Numbered from the stretch's first letter, positions 17,947 to 27,224 are shown. The stretch is 53,917 bases of DNA from Acidobacteriaceae bacterium (GCA_003140235.1 PLJN01000016.1:9889-63805), one strand, 5' to 3'. Notes: generated by a model not told the origin, from the letters alone. Program-made: numbers and translations.

Positions 17947-18023
17947 GATCTCATTGAATCTGCCAGCGGCGGTAGACTTGTTGTTGAAGAAAGTTCGAGA
18001 GCTGTAAAGGAAAATGCCCCTCG
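17920..18023 (+). repeat. Duplicated upstream region, copy 2
   Basis: This is the second copy of the block described at 16248-16350, with scattered substitutions and one extra base just before the start codon. Together with the similar N-terminal coding sequences it shows that the two TPR genes arose by duplication of a segment that includes the upstream region. Confidence 0.8.
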
Positions 18024-18740
18024 ATGAAGCAGGTTACCTTGTCAACATTGTTCGCAATGTGCCAGGGCGCGACGAGATGTGCGGCCGGTATTGCTTTGTT
18101 GTGCATGATGGCAGTTTCGTGCAGTTATGCGCAGCAGACAGAAACAGCGGAGACGCACAACAGGCTCGGCGTCACGTTCTATGAGATGGGTGACCTGAAC
18201 GGGGCCATTGCTGAATACCAGGCTGCGCTCCGGCTCAATCCCAATCACGCTAATGCGCACACCAATCTCTGCAACGCGTTCTATGCCAAGGGCGACGCGA
18301 ACGGGGCCATTGCTGAATACCAGGCTGCGCTCCGGCTCAATCCCAACAATCCTATGGCACACCATAATCTCGGCGTCGCACTCCGAGCGAAGGGAAATCT
18401 CAGCGAGGCCATCGCTGAATACCAGGCTGCGCTCCGGCTCAATCCCAAGTATGTTCCAGCGCTCAACAATCTGGCCTGGCTTTATGCAACAGCAAGTGAT
18501 GCAACCCTCCGCAACCGCTCAAAAGCTTTGGAATATGCCCTGCAAGCCGTGGCGCTTGAGAACGCAACGAATGCCCACCCCTTGGATACCTTGGCGGAAG
18601 CCTACTATGTCAACGGTGATTACGCGAACGCTGTCCTGACGGAGAAGAAAGCCCTGGCTCTTCAATCCGACGATGCCACCAGAAAAAGCCTTGCAGAACG
18701 CCTTGAAAAGTATGAGCGGGCGAAGCAAGCACCCCGTTAG
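18024..18740 (+). CDS. Exported TPR-repeat protein (paralogue of the upstream TPR gene)
   Basis: A 238-aa protein with the same N-terminal signal as its neighbour (CSYAQQTETAE). Four TPR units follow, three of them carrying the identical motif GAIAEYQAALRLNPN, then a degenerate C-terminal TPR-like region (AWLYATASDATLRNRSKALEYALQAV). It lacks the membrane helix and the unknown central domain of the paralogue. Probable periplasmic scaffold. The DNA of the TPR core is almost the same across both genes, which suggests ongoing gene conversion. Confidence 0.85.
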   Translation: MKQVTLSTLFAMCQGATRCAAGIALLCMMAVSCSYAQQTETAETHNRLGVTFYEMGDLNGAIAEYQAALRLNPNHANAHTNLCNAFYAKGDANGAIAEYQAALRLNPNNPMAHHNLGVALRAKGNLSEAIAEYQAALRLNPKYVPALNNLAWLYATASDATLRNRSKALEYALQAVALENATNAHPLDTLAEAYYVNGDYANAVLTEKKALALQSDDATRKSLAERLEKYERAKQAPR

Positions 18741-18814
18741 CGCAATTGAAGCCAAACGTCTGCCTGCGTCATCTACTATTCACAGTTGTCGATCCGACCT
18801 GAAGGGAAAAACTC

Positions 18815-20494
18815 ATGTCTTCCTGGCCTGCACCGAGTGCGCTCGACGCCCGTACCCAAGCCTTTCCCGTGTTGACCGCGGCCCAGATTGCTCGGCTGCG
18901 TCCTGGCAGCAAGTTGCGCAAGGTCGCACCGGGCGAAATACTATTTCAACCCGGCGATACAGATGTCCCATTCTTTGTCCTGCTTTCCGGCGGCATGGAG
19001 ATCGTGCAGCCGGACCTGAAGGGCGAGCACCCCATCGCGACACACGGCCCGGGCGAGTTCACCGGCGAAATCATGATGATCTCCGGGCAACACTGCCTGG
19101 TGCGCGGACGCGTCACCGAAGGCGGCGAGTTTCTTGAAATCACGGGCGAAGGATTGCGGTCGCTGGTGGCGAAAGACGCTGAACTGAGCGAGATTTTCAT
19201 GCGGGCGTTCATCCTGCGCCGGATTGCGCTGATCAGCGGCGGTCATGGCAATCTCATCCTGATGGGTTCGCGCCACTGTGCCAGTACGCTGCGCATACGC
19301 GAGTTTCTTGCCCGGAATTCTTACCCTTACAACTACGTAGATTTGGATACGGACAAGACATCGCAGGAACTGCTGGAGCGTTTCCATGTGAAGACCGAGG
19401 ACGTTCCGGTCGTGATCTGCGGTGGCCGCACCGTGCTGCGCAACCCCACAACACAGGAATTGGCGGACTGCCTGGGGTTGAACGTAAGCATTAATCTGAC
19501 TCAGGTGCGCGATTTGATTATTGTGGGCGCGGGGCCGTCCGGGCTGGCGGCCGCTGTTTACGCGGCTTCGGAAGGTCTGGATGCTCTGGTGATTGAGATG
19601 GAGGCACCTGGCGGGCAGGCGGGGTCAAGTTCCAAGATTGAAAATTATCTGGGATTTCCCACCGGAATCTCCGGCCAGGAACTGGCGGCGCGGGCCATCG
19701 CGCAAGCCCAGAAATTTGGCGCCAAGTTTCTGGTGGCCCACAGCGTGGTTCAGCTCAAGTGCAAGGGGCGTCCGTACGAAGTGGTCCTCGATAACGGCAC
19801 TGCGCTCGCCACGCGCGCCGTGATCATTGCGAGCGGGGCCCAATACAACAAGCCGGCCATTGATAATCTCACGATGTACGAAGGCCAGGGAATCTATTAC
19901 GACGCCACCTTTATGGAGTCGCAGCTCTGCGTAAACGAAGATGTAATCGTGGTGGGCGGAGGAAACTCTGCCGGACAAGCCGCTGTGTTTCTCGCGCAGA
20001 CCGCACGCAAAGTGCACATGTTGGTCCGGTCCGACAGTCTGTCGGACACCATGTCGCGCTACTTGATCCAGCGCATCACAACCAATCCGGCGATTGAAAT
20101 GCATTACCAGACCGAAATTACCGCCCTCGAAGGCGACACGCTACTCAAACGCGTCACATGGCTTGACCGGGCCACAGGCGAAACTTCAACGCATGATATC
20201 GGCCACGTGTTCATGATGACCGGAGCGTCCCCGCGGACCGAGTGGCTGCGCGGCTGCGTGGCCATGGACGACACGGGATTCATTCTCACCGGACGCGATC
20301 TGGATGCGTCCACCGGTCTGGTCCCGCCTTCCGCATGGCCACTCCCGCGTCCGCCGCAAATGCTGGAAACCAGTCTGCCTGCGGTGTTTGCGGTGGGCGA
20401 CGTTCGCTCAGGGAATGTAAAGCGCGTGGCGTCCGCTGTGGGAGAAGGCGCCATTGCCGTCCATTTGGTGCACCGGGCGTTGGCGGAGCCGTAG
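18815..20494 (+). CDS. cNMP-binding / glutaredoxin-like / thioredoxin-reductase-like fusion flavoprotein
   Basis: A 559-aa, three-part cytoplasmic protein. Residues about 18-125 form a cyclic-nucleotide-binding fold (PGEILFQPGD, GEFTGEIMM). About 144-215 form a glutaredoxin-like fold with a single Cys (GSRHCAST). About 225-555 are an FAD/NAD(P)H oxidoreductase with IIVGAGPSGLAAAVYAASEG, GGQAGSSSKIENYLGFP, a second VVGGGNSAGQAA site and a C-terminal FAVGDVRSGNVKRVAS. The CxxC redox pair that thioredoxin reductases carry just before the second dinucleotide site is absent. It is therefore not a standard thioredoxin reductase, and electrons must leave by another route. Ligand binding may gate activity. 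Confidence 0.88.
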   Translation: MSSWPAPSALDARTQAFPVLTAAQIARLRPGSKLRKVAPGEILFQPGDTDVPFFVLLSGGMEIVQPDLKGEHPIATHGPGEFTGEIMMISGQHCLVRGRVTEGGEFLEITGEGLRSLVAKDAELSEIFMRAFILRRIALISGGHGNLILMGSRHCASTLRIREFLARNSYPYNYVDLDTDKTSQELLERFHVKTEDVPVVICGGRTVLRNPTTQELADCLGLNVSINLTQVRDLIIVGAGPSGLAAAVYAASEGLDALVIEMEAPGGQAGSSSKIENYLGFPTGISGQELAARAIAQAQKFGAKFLVAHSVVQLKCKGRPYEVVLDNGTALATRAVIIASGAQYNKPAIDNLTMYEGQGIYYDATFMESQLCVNEDVIVVGGGNSAGQAAVFLAQTARKVHMLVRSDSLSDTMSRYLIQRITTNPAIEMHYQTEITALEGDTLLKRVTWLDRATGETSTHDIGHVFMMTGASPRTEWLRGCVAMDDTGFILTGRDLDASTGLVPPSAWPLPRPPQMLETSLPAVFAVGDVRSGNVKRVASAVGEGAIAVHLVHRALAEP

Positions 20495-20536
20495 GGTGAA
20501 AGCCCTGAGGGTCGCTTCTTAGATCAAAGCCATCAG

Positions 20537-21055
20537 CTATTTGTCGGCTGAGATCCAGCCTTTGACGCGCCCATGAAGCTCATTGGCGCTGCTTGCCACC
20601 TGCTCGATGCTGGCTTTTAACGCGGCAAGGTCAAGCAGCCGGCAAGTGCTGTCCGCGCGCACGAACAGGTCACCATCGTTGTCGGTGCCGATCTTCACGA
20701 AGTCGAAGTCATGGTTGGCATGCAGCAGAGTCTGCATGAACTCCAGAGTAAGGTTCAGCCGCGCTTTTGGCGCAACGATCACAAAGATCACGACCATGTC
20801 GTTGTTGTCCGTCGAAACCACCACTTTGAAATCCTTCAAGCTCTCTTTATCGAAGGCAATGGACCAGACGTCGCTTCTGTGCGCTTTGTAAACGTATGAA
20901 GAGGTAGCGAGCAGCCGATCCAATTTCTGCGCGCACGCCGACGCGGGCGCACTCTGCGCCGGTGTCTGGGCGGAAATCCGTCCGCTAAGAACTGTCCCCA
21001 CAATCATCAACAGCAGGAATGAGATGAATGACTTGCGGCGATTCCGGATAGGCAT
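20537..21055 (-). CDS. Exported YbjN-like small protein
   Basis: A 172-aa protein with a signal sequence (RKSFISFLLLMIVGTVLSGRISAQ). The mature part has the pattern VVVSTDNNDMVVIFVIVAP, then LNLTLEFMQTLLHANHDFDFVKIGTDNDGDLFVRADS. This resembles the YbjN / secretion-chaperone-like fold. The ATG at 21055 is preferred since it gives the signal. One Cys is near the mature start and another follows in the fold (ADSTCRLLDL). Function is unknown. Confidence 0.7.
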   Translation of the reverse strand: MPIRNRRKSFISFLLLMIVGTVLSGRISAQTPAQSAPASACAQKLDRLLATSSYVYKAHRSDVWSIAFDKESLKDFKVVVSTDNNDMVVIFVIVAPKARLNLTLEFMQTLLHANHDFDFVKIGTDNDGDLFVRADSTCRLLDLAALKASIEQVASSANELHGRVKGWISADK

Positions 21056-21101
21056 AAGTTTTCCTTCGCTCTGCGATTGTGAAAGCATTGTAGTGTAGAT
21101 A

Positions 21102-21494
21102 TCACACGCCTTCGATGGCGTCCCAGACTTTCTTCGTGTCCACGTTTTGCACGTATTTCACGATCTTGCCATTTTCCAGCGTCCAGATGTGGGCAAAAGC
21201 TGCGTCCATGCGTCCGTTGGTCTTGCGGTAATTGCCGCGATAGTAGCCGGTCACGATGATGGTGTCGCCGGCGTCATAGAAGCTTTCGGCATCGGCGCGG
21301 TAGTCGATCCATTCGGTGGACAGGCGGACAAACACGTTCTTCGCAAGCTCGTCCAGGTTGTGGAAGGTCCCGGCATAGGGGAAGCCTGCGGCCTCAATCC
21401 ATTCGAACTTTGGCGCCAGCGCGGCTTGCAGGTTCTTGGCGATTTGCTCTGCGTTTCCTTGGTAGATGCCTTTGATGATTTCCAGGTTTGTCAT
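21102..21494 (-). CDS. SnoaL-like (NTF2-fold) protein
   Basis: A 130-aa cytoplasmic protein with the cone-shaped NTF2-like fold of the SnoaL/ketosteroid-isomerase group. It starts with a helix pair (EIIKGIYQGNAEQIAKNLQAALAPKFEWIEAAGFPYAG) and ends in strands (DTIIVTGYYRGNYRKTNGRMDAAFAHIWTLENGKIVKYVQNVDT). Members bind small hydrophobic ligands or act as isomerases or hydrolases; the substrate is not predictable. It may be co-transcribed with the YbjN-like gene, which starts 47 bp downstream. Confidence 0.85.
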   Translation of the reverse strand: MTNLEIIKGIYQGNAEQIAKNLQAALAPKFEWIEAAGFPYAGTFHNLDELAKNVFVRLSTEWIDYRADAESFYDAGDTIIVTGYYRGNYRKTNGRMDAAFAHIWTLENGKIVKYVQNVDTKKVWDAIEGV

Positions 21495-21621
21495 GCGCCC
21501 TCGTTGACTCGTCTCAAACGCTCAAGATTGTATCGTGTTTCCTGGCGAAATGTTTGTGGTGTCATCCTGAGCATTTTTAGGCGTCCTTACGCTCGCAAAT
21601 GGCAAGAGTTCAGCAGGCTCT

Positions 21622-21783
21622 TGTCATTCCGATCCCGCAAAGCGGGAGAGGAATCTGCTTTTCTTTTCAGGCCTCTGCGCATGTTTGCCTCCGCGAAAAT
21701 CCGGCAGCTTTGTCGACAAGAGAATCTCCACACGCAGCGGAAAGCAGATTCCTCCCCTTCGTAAACTCAGGTTCGGAATGACA
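21622..21783. repeat. Inverted-repeat element (TGTCATTCC family), copy 1
   Basis: The 405-bp gap 21495-21900 holds this non-coding element. Its ends are TGTCATTCC (21622-21630) and GGAATGACA (21775-21783). A second nested pair, GGAATCTGCTT (about 21650-21660) and AAGCAGATTCC (about 21742-21752), lies inside. A related copy is at 35859-36011. It has no coding capacity and looks like a REP/MITE-type interspersed element. The rest of the gap shows nothing else I can name. Confidence 0.75.
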
Positions 21784-21900
21784 AGAACTTACAGATTCCC
21801 CAGAGACAACCCACTGGCCCTGTCCGTTTGCTACTTGCCTTCTTTCCATGGGGAGTGAATACTTGTTTCCGTCTTTTTTTGACGCCCCCAGGAGGGTTCC

Positions 21901-23097
21901 GTGTACGACGCGATCATTGTCGGCGCTCGCTGCGCCGGTGCACCTGTGGCATTATTGCTGGCGCGCAAGGGCTACAAGGTCCTATTACTGGACCGCACAA
22001 CTTTTCCCAGTGATATGGCGTTTTCCAATCACTTTGTTCATCAGACCGGGTCGGCGCGGCTGAAGCGCTGGGGACTTTTGGACAAGCTTGCAGCCACGGG
22101 CTGTCCTCCGATCACGGAAGACCATTGGGATTACGGCGCTTTCGTCCTCTCCGGTTCGCCGCCTCCGGCTGACGGAGGAGTGACCACCGCGTTTGCCCCA
22201 CGGCGTAAAGTGCTTGATCCTCTGCTGGTGGCAGCGGCTGTGGAAGCCGGCGCCGAGTTGCGCGACGGTTTCACTGTGCAGCAAGTCGTCTGGGACAAAG
22301 ATCAGATCACCGGAATTCGCGGACACGGAAAAAACGGGGCGACCATCACGGAAAACGCGCGCATCACCGTTGGCGCGGACGGTATGTTCTCCACGATTGC
22401 CCAGGCGGTGAAGGCGCCGGAATTCCACAATAAACCTCCGCTGGAGGGATCTTGGTATTCATACTGGAGCGGCGTACCGATGAAAGGCTGGCATTTGTGG
22501 CTGCGGCCGCAACGGGTCATCTTTGCTTACAACACCCACGACAATCTCACGTTAATCGGCGCGGCGTTTGCGATCAAGGACGTGCCTGCCGTACGCGCTG
22601 ACGTGGAAGGCAATTCCATGCGGGCCCTCGCCGAGAATGCTCCCGAACTATTCGAACGCATGAAGAGCGGACGCCGCGAGACGCACCATGTCGGCGGGGC
22701 CATCCCCAGCTTTGTCCGCAAGCCGTACGGCCCCGGATGGGCGCTGGTGAGCGATGCCGGCTATCAGAAAGATCCCTGCACTGCGTCTGGCATCACGGAC
22801 GCTTTCGGGAGCGCGGAGTTGCTGGCCGAAGCCATTGACGCTGGTCTGAGCGGCCGCCAGCCGCTACAGGAAGCTCTAGCTGGCTATGAGCAGAAGCGCA
22901 ACCAAGCCGAATTGCCCTATTTCGAACTGACTACGCAACTGGCCGCGCTGGATACGCCTCCTCCGGAGACGATTCAATTGCTGGCCGCTCTCCAGAATAA
23001 TCCGGAGCAACGGAGCCGCTTTTTTGGGGTGCTGGCCCATACGGTGCCCGTCCAGGACTTTTTCTCCCCGGAGAACGTGGGCCGCATTCTGGGGTAA
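21901..23097 (+). CDS. FAD-dependent oxidoreductase (geranylgeranyl-reductase/monooxygenase-like)
   Basis: A 398-aa flavoprotein. The N-terminal dinucleotide fold is YDAIIVGARCAGAPVALLLARKGYKVLLLDR, and the flavin-binding second motif is ALVSDAGYQKDPCTASGITDAFGSAELLAEAI. The middle has the RKVLDPLLVAAAVEAGAEL and ARITVGADGMFSTIA segments seen in PHBH-fold hydroxylases and reductases. GTG is the start, with AGGAGG about seven bases upstream. The exact substrate is unknown, and no pathway partner is adjacent. Confidence 0.85.
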   Translation: MYDAIIVGARCAGAPVALLLARKGYKVLLLDRTTFPSDMAFSNHFVHQTGSARLKRWGLLDKLAATGCPPITEDHWDYGAFVLSGSPPPADGGVTTAFAPRRKVLDPLLVAAAVEAGAELRDGFTVQQVVWDKDQITGIRGHGKNGATITENARITVGADGMFSTIAQAVKAPEFHNKPPLEGSWYSYWSGVPMKGWHLWLRPQRVIFAYNTHDNLTLIGAAFAIKDVPAVRADVEGNSMRALAENAPELFERMKSGRRETHHVGGAIPSFVRKPYGPGWALVSDAGYQKDPCTASGITDAFGSAELLAEAIDAGLSGRQPLQEALAGYEQKRNQAELPYFELTTQLAALDTPPPETIQLLAALQNNPEQRSRFFGVLAHTVPVQDFFSPENVGRILG

Positions 23098-23174
23098 AAA
23101 GCACGAGTGACACACGCCAGCAGAATGCTGTATATGCATTCCTCTGCCAAAATCGCCCTCCCTCGTATTTTCCA

Positions 23175-23479
23175 TTGACAAGCGCCGTAGAAGCATTAGT
23201 CTATGTCCCCAACAGAGTTTTATAGGGGAGACCCCCCTTCTAGCCACCCGTGGTGGAAAGCCGCGGCCACGGTGGTTTGTGGATAACTGTTGCGTCGAGC
23301 GGCGTGTGCGCAAAAGGCATAGGTATTTGAGGAAGAGAAATTGGGGCCAGATTTACTTTAGTGCTGAATGTAGGGGCTTTTTGAGGGCTGGTTTTTAGCA
23401 CTCGGATGCAGCATCTGTAAGGCAAATCAACAGGAGCCAGGCCTGGCCGGCCGGGCCTCCTTTCCAGGAGGGCCAAAAT
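23175..23479 (+). promoter_or_regulatory. Structured leader before the transporter gene, with mutually exclusive hairpins at the ribosome site
   Basis: The 382-bp gap 23098-23479 holds a consensus -35 TTGACA (23175-23180) with a weak -10 (TAGTCT, 16-bp spacing), then a leader of about 270 nt rich in inverted repeats such as CCGTGG...CCACGG and AGTGCT...AGCACT. At its end AGGCC (23439-23443) can pair with GGCCT (23454-23458). The same GGCCTCCT (23454-23461) can instead pair with AGGAGGGCC, which contains the ribosome binding site AGGAGG (23466-23471). The two hairpins exclude each other, an arrangement seen in translational switches. I do not recognise a known riboswitch class. Confidence 0.45.
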
Positions 23480-24952
23480 ATGTCAAGCGTTCCCGTGCAG
23501 GTAACTTCCTCGGACCAGATATCGACTTCGAAGATTTGGTCGGTGATTCTGGCTTCTTCCGTCGGAACCATGATTGAATGGTACGACTTCTACATTTTTG
23601 GGAGTCTAGCCGTTGTGCTGTCCCAAAAATTCTACCCGACGGGAAACAACACGTTCGCTCTGATCGCATATCTTGCCACGTTCTTCGTCGGATTTGGGGT
23701 GCGGCCATTTGGCGCGCTCTTCTTCGGAAGAATCGGAGACCTTGTCGGCCGTAAGTACGCCTTCATAGTTACGCTCACCGTGATGGGCGGGGGCACTTTT
23801 CTGATCGGGTGCATGCCGACGTTTAAGACCGCTGGCTGGTTCGCTCCTGTCGGTCTGATCGCCATCCGAGTATTGCAAGGGTTGGCGCTGGGCGGGGAGT
23901 ACGGCGGGGCTGCGATCTATGTGGCCGAGCACGTTCCCGACAACAGGCGCGGCTTCTGGACCAGCTTTATTCAGATAACCGCCACATTCGGCCTGTTCAT
24001 GTCCCTGATTACAGTGCTGATCCTCCAGTTCTATATGTCGCCCGCAAATTTCCAGAGTTACGGCTGGCGCATCCCCTTCCTGGCTTCGTCCATCCTGGTT
24101 CTGATCTCGCTGTACATTCGCCTCAAGATGAAGGAATCGCCGATCTTTGAGCAAATCAAGAGCACCGGCATGGCTTCGGCGCAGCCTCTCAAGGACGCCT
24201 TTACTAAGTGGCCCAACCTCAAGCTGGTGCTGATCTCACTGCTTGGGGCGACCGCCGGACAGGGCGTGGTCTGGTATACCGGCCAATACTACGCACTGTT
24301 CTACCTGCAATCGATTTTGAAGGTGAATCTGCGCACCGGGTTCATCATTGTGGCGGTGGCCATGTTGATCGGCATGCCGTTTTTCACCGTCTTTGGAGCG
24401 CTCTCCGACAAGATCGGCCGTAAGAAGATCATCCTTGCGGGCTGTCTGCTTGCCGTGCTGACCTACTATCCGATCTATCACGCCATGGAGTCCGCAGCGG
24501 GCAATCACGTAGTGACATTCAAATCCACGCAAAACCCACTCACCAAAGCATGGACCTTGACGCCGCTGACCACCGATCCCGCAGACCCGAATAAACTGGT
24601 TCCGGCCAAAGAGGCGCCGAATCCGAACGTTCCCATGCTCATTCTGCTGGTTTTCATCCAGGTGCTTTACGTGACCATGGTTTATGGGCCGATTGCGGCG
24701 TACCTGGTGGAGGCATTCCCGGCAAAGATAAGGTACACATCGTTTTCGTTACCGTACCACATAGGGAACGGAATCTTTGGCGGTCTCGTGCCTCTCGTCG
24801 GGCTATCTGTGTGTGCCGCCACCGGCAATATCTACGCCGGCCTGTGGTACCCGATGGCTGTGGCGACGCTGACTTTCATCGTCGGATCCATCTGGCTCAA
24901 GGAAACCGTGAACGTGAAGATCTGGACCGAGGTCGGTGCCAAGGCCAAATAA
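23480..24952 (+). CDS. MFS transporter, metabolite:H+ symporter (MHS) type
   Basis: A 490-aa inner-membrane transporter with twelve predicted helices. Family marks are SSVGTMIEWYDFYIFGSLAVVLS at the N-terminus, FGVRPFGALFFGRIGDLVGRKY (the loop 2-3 motif), RVLQGLALGGEYGGAA, and a second copy of the loop motif FGALSDKIGRKKI. MHS members import organic acids or osmolytes with protons. The acetyl-CoA synthetase downstream suggests a short-chain acid such as acetate or propionate, as inference. A loop of about 60 residues (HAMESAAGNHVV...KEAPNPNVPM) is enlarged. AGGAGG lies about 8 nt before the ATG. Confidence 0.9.
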   Translation: MSSVPVQVTSSDQISTSKIWSVILASSVGTMIEWYDFYIFGSLAVVLSQKFYPTGNNTFALIAYLATFFVGFGVRPFGALFFGRIGDLVGRKYAFIVTLTVMGGGTFLIGCMPTFKTAGWFAPVGLIAIRVLQGLALGGEYGGAAIYVAEHVPDNRRGFWTSFIQITATFGLFMSLITVLILQFYMSPANFQSYGWRIPFLASSILVLISLYIRLKMKESPIFEQIKSTGMASAQPLKDAFTKWPNLKLVLISLLGATAGQGVVWYTGQYYALFYLQSILKVNLRTGFIIVAVAMLIGMPFFTVFGALSDKIGRKKIILAGCLLAVLTYYPIYHAMESAAGNHVVTFKSTQNPLTKAWTLTPLTTDPADPNKLVPAKEAPNPNVPMLILLVFIQVLYVTMVYGPIAAYLVEAFPAKIRYTSFSLPYHIGNGIFGGLVPLVGLSVCAATGNIYAGLWYPMAVATLTFIVGSIWLKETVNVKIWTEVGAKAK

Positions 24953-25106
24953 GTACTCGAGCGCAAAGCGCTTGCAGACCGGGTGCGGCAGCGGTGTAGG
25001 ATAATTGTTTCCAGTGGCGGTAGTACCGCTGCCGCCCTCGTTTATCATCATTACGGCTCACCCGGAGAGCCCTTTCGACCGCGAAGACGAGAGGAACCAG
25101 AACACA

Positions 25107-27224
25107 ATGGCTGATGTTCGTGTCCCCAAGGAAAAAGAAAGAGAGCAAGAGACAGAAGTAAACGAAGCCCAGATAGCGGTCCATTGGAAAGAGGAGCAGT
25201 ATTACTACCCCAACCCCAAATTCATTGGACAGGCGAATCTTTCTGATCCGGATGTGAATGAGCGGTTCGGCGAAAAAAACTTTCCTGAATGTTTCCGCGA
25301 ATACGGTGATCTGCTGACCTGGGACCACTATTGGCACACCACGCTCGATACCAGCGACGCTCCTTTCTGGAAATGGTTTGTCGGCGGCAAGCTCAACGTT
25401 TCTTACAACTGCGTCGACCGCCATCTCGCCAAATATAAGAACAAAGCCGCATTCATTTTTGTCGGCGAATTGGAAGAAGATCCTCCGGTTGCGATCACTT
25501 ATCAAGAGCTTTATCACCGTGTGAACGAAATGGCGGCGCTGTTGCGCGACTTCGCCGGACTCAAGACCGGCGACCGCGTCACCATACACATGCCGGTGGT
25601 CCCGGAGTTGCCGATCACCATGCTGGCCTGTGCGCGGCTGGGACTGATTCACTCCGTGGTCTTCGGCGGATTCAGCGGCGAAGCCTGTGGAATGCGCGCC
25701 GCCGATTCCGGTAGCCGCGTCCTGATCACCATTGACGGCTACTATCGCAACGGCACGCTGACCGACCACAAAGAGAAAGCTGATCTGGCCGTGGTCCTGG
25801 CTGAGAAAGAAGGCCAGAAGGTCGACAAAGTCCTGGTCTGGCGGCGGCATCGTGGAAGCTATGCGTCAGCCAAGCCCATGGTCGAAGGCCGCGATCATTT
25901 TGTTGACGACGTTTTGAAAAACTATGCCGGCCAGAAAGTGGCGCCGGTTTCCATGCCGTCCGAGGCGCCGCTTTTTCTGATGTACACCAGCGGCACCACG
26001 GGAAGGCCCAAAGGATGCCAGCACGGCAGCGGTGGCTATCTCGCGTATGTGGCCGGTACGTCGAAGTACATTCAGGACATTCATCCTGAAGACGTCTACT
26101 GGTGCATGGCCGATATCGGCTGGATCACCGGACACTCGTACATCGTCTACGGCCCGCTGGCGCTGGCGGCTACCAGCATTTTGTATGAAGGCGTTCCCAA
26201 CTATCCGGATGCAGGGCGTCCGTGGCGCGTGGCGCAGCAGTTGGACGTGAATATCTTCCACACATCGCCCACCGCCATCCGATTGCTGCGCAAAGCTGGC
26301 CCGGACGAGCCGAAGAAATACGACTACCACTTCAAGCACATGACCACCGTTGGCGAACCGATTGAGCCGGCAGTCTGGAAGTGGTATTACGAGGTCGTCG
26401 GCAAGGGCGAAGCTGTAATCGTCGATACGTGGTGGCAAACGGAAAATGGCGGCTTTCTGTGCAGCACCAAGCCCGCACTTGATCCCATGAAGCCGGGAAG
26501 CGCAGGACCTCCGGTGCCGGGAATTTATCCCATCATCTTTGACGAGCACGCGCAGGAAGTGAAAGCCGGTTCGGGCAAAGCAGGGAACATCTGCATTCGT
26601 AATCCGTGGCCGGGAATTTTCCAGACCATTTGGGGTGACCGCGAGCGCTTCGTGCGGCAGTACTACCAGAAGTACAACAAGGACCCGAAAAGCAAAGACT
26701 GGCGCGATTGGCCGTACTTTGCCGGTGACGGCGCAGTGCACGCCGCTGACGGTTACTTCCGCATTCTGGGCCGCGTGGATGACGTCATCAACGTTGCCGG
26801 CCATCGGCTGGGAACGAAAGAGCTGGAGTCAGTCTGCCTGACTGTTTCCGAGATCGCGGAAGCCGCAGTTGTGCCGGTTGCCGACGAAGTCAAAGGCCGA
26901 GTGCCGGAAGTTTACGTGTCGCTCAAGCCCGGTGTGTCCAAGGCTGGGGTGGAAAAGAAAATCACAGACGCGATTGAGACCCAGATTGGAAAGATTGCGC
27001 GGCCCAAGAAAGTCCACGTGGTTCCGGACATGCCCAAGACGCGGTCCGGGAAGATCATGCGCCGCGTGCTGTCCGCCATTTCCAATCATATGGATACAGG
27101 CGACGTGACAACGCTGGCCAATCCCGACGTGGTCGAACAGATTCGCGTAATGGTCCAGGGCGACAAACCAGTGGTCAAGAAAGATGTCCCCGAGGATTTG
27201 AAACGATTTGGAGAAGAGCAGTAA
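25107..27224 (+). CDS. acs: AMP-forming acetyl-CoA synthetase
   Basis: A 705-aa enzyme that activates acetate to acetyl-CoA through acetyl-AMP in the cytoplasm. The phosphate-binding loop MYTSGTTGRPKG is at about residue 292, VDTWWQTENGG forms the small-acid pocket with its Trp, and RVDDVINVAGHRLGTKELES is the hinge region. The C-terminal PKTRSGKIMRR carries the catalytic Lys649, which is the acetylation-controlled Lys in known Acs. The ATG at 25107 follows AGAGGA; a longer frame from 25005 adds unrelated sequence. It is about 50 aa longer than usual because of an acidic N-terminal extension. Propionate use cannot be excluded. Confidence 0.93.
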   Translation: MADVRVPKEKEREQETEVNEAQIAVHWKEEQYYYPNPKFIGQANLSDPDVNERFGEKNFPECFREYGDLLTWDHYWHTTLDTSDAPFWKWFVGGKLNVSYNCVDRHLAKYKNKAAFIFVGELEEDPPVAITYQELYHRVNEMAALLRDFAGLKTGDRVTIHMPVVPELPITMLACARLGLIHSVVFGGFSGEACGMRAADSGSRVLITIDGYYRNGTLTDHKEKADLAVVLAEKEGQKVDKVLVWRRHRGSYASAKPMVEGRDHFVDDVLKNYAGQKVAPVSMPSEAPLFLMYTSGTTGRPKGCQHGSGGYLAYVAGTSKYIQDIHPEDVYWCMADIGWITGHSYIVYGPLALAATSILYEGVPNYPDAGRPWRVAQQLDVNIFHTSPTAIRLLRKAGPDEPKKYDYHFKHMTTVGEPIEPAVWKWYYEVVGKGEAVIVDTWWQTENGGFLCSTKPALDPMKPGSAGPPVPGIYPIIFDEHAQEVKAGSGKAGNICIRNPWPGIFQTIWGDRERFVRQYYQKYNKDPKSKDWRDWPYFAGDGAVHAADGYFRILGRVDDVINVAGHRLGTKELESVCLTVSEIAEAAVVPVADEVKGRVPEVYVSLKPGVSKAGVEKKITDAIETQIGKIARPKKVHVVPDMPKTRSGKIMRRVLSAISNHMDTGDVTTLANPDVVEQIRVMVQGDKPVVKKDVPEDLKRFGEEQ

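Noticed and set aside
23240-23476. Reverse-strand frame of 78 codons in the transporter leader
   Set aside because: Pro/Arg-rich composition and overlap with the structured leader; no ribosome site or homology pattern.
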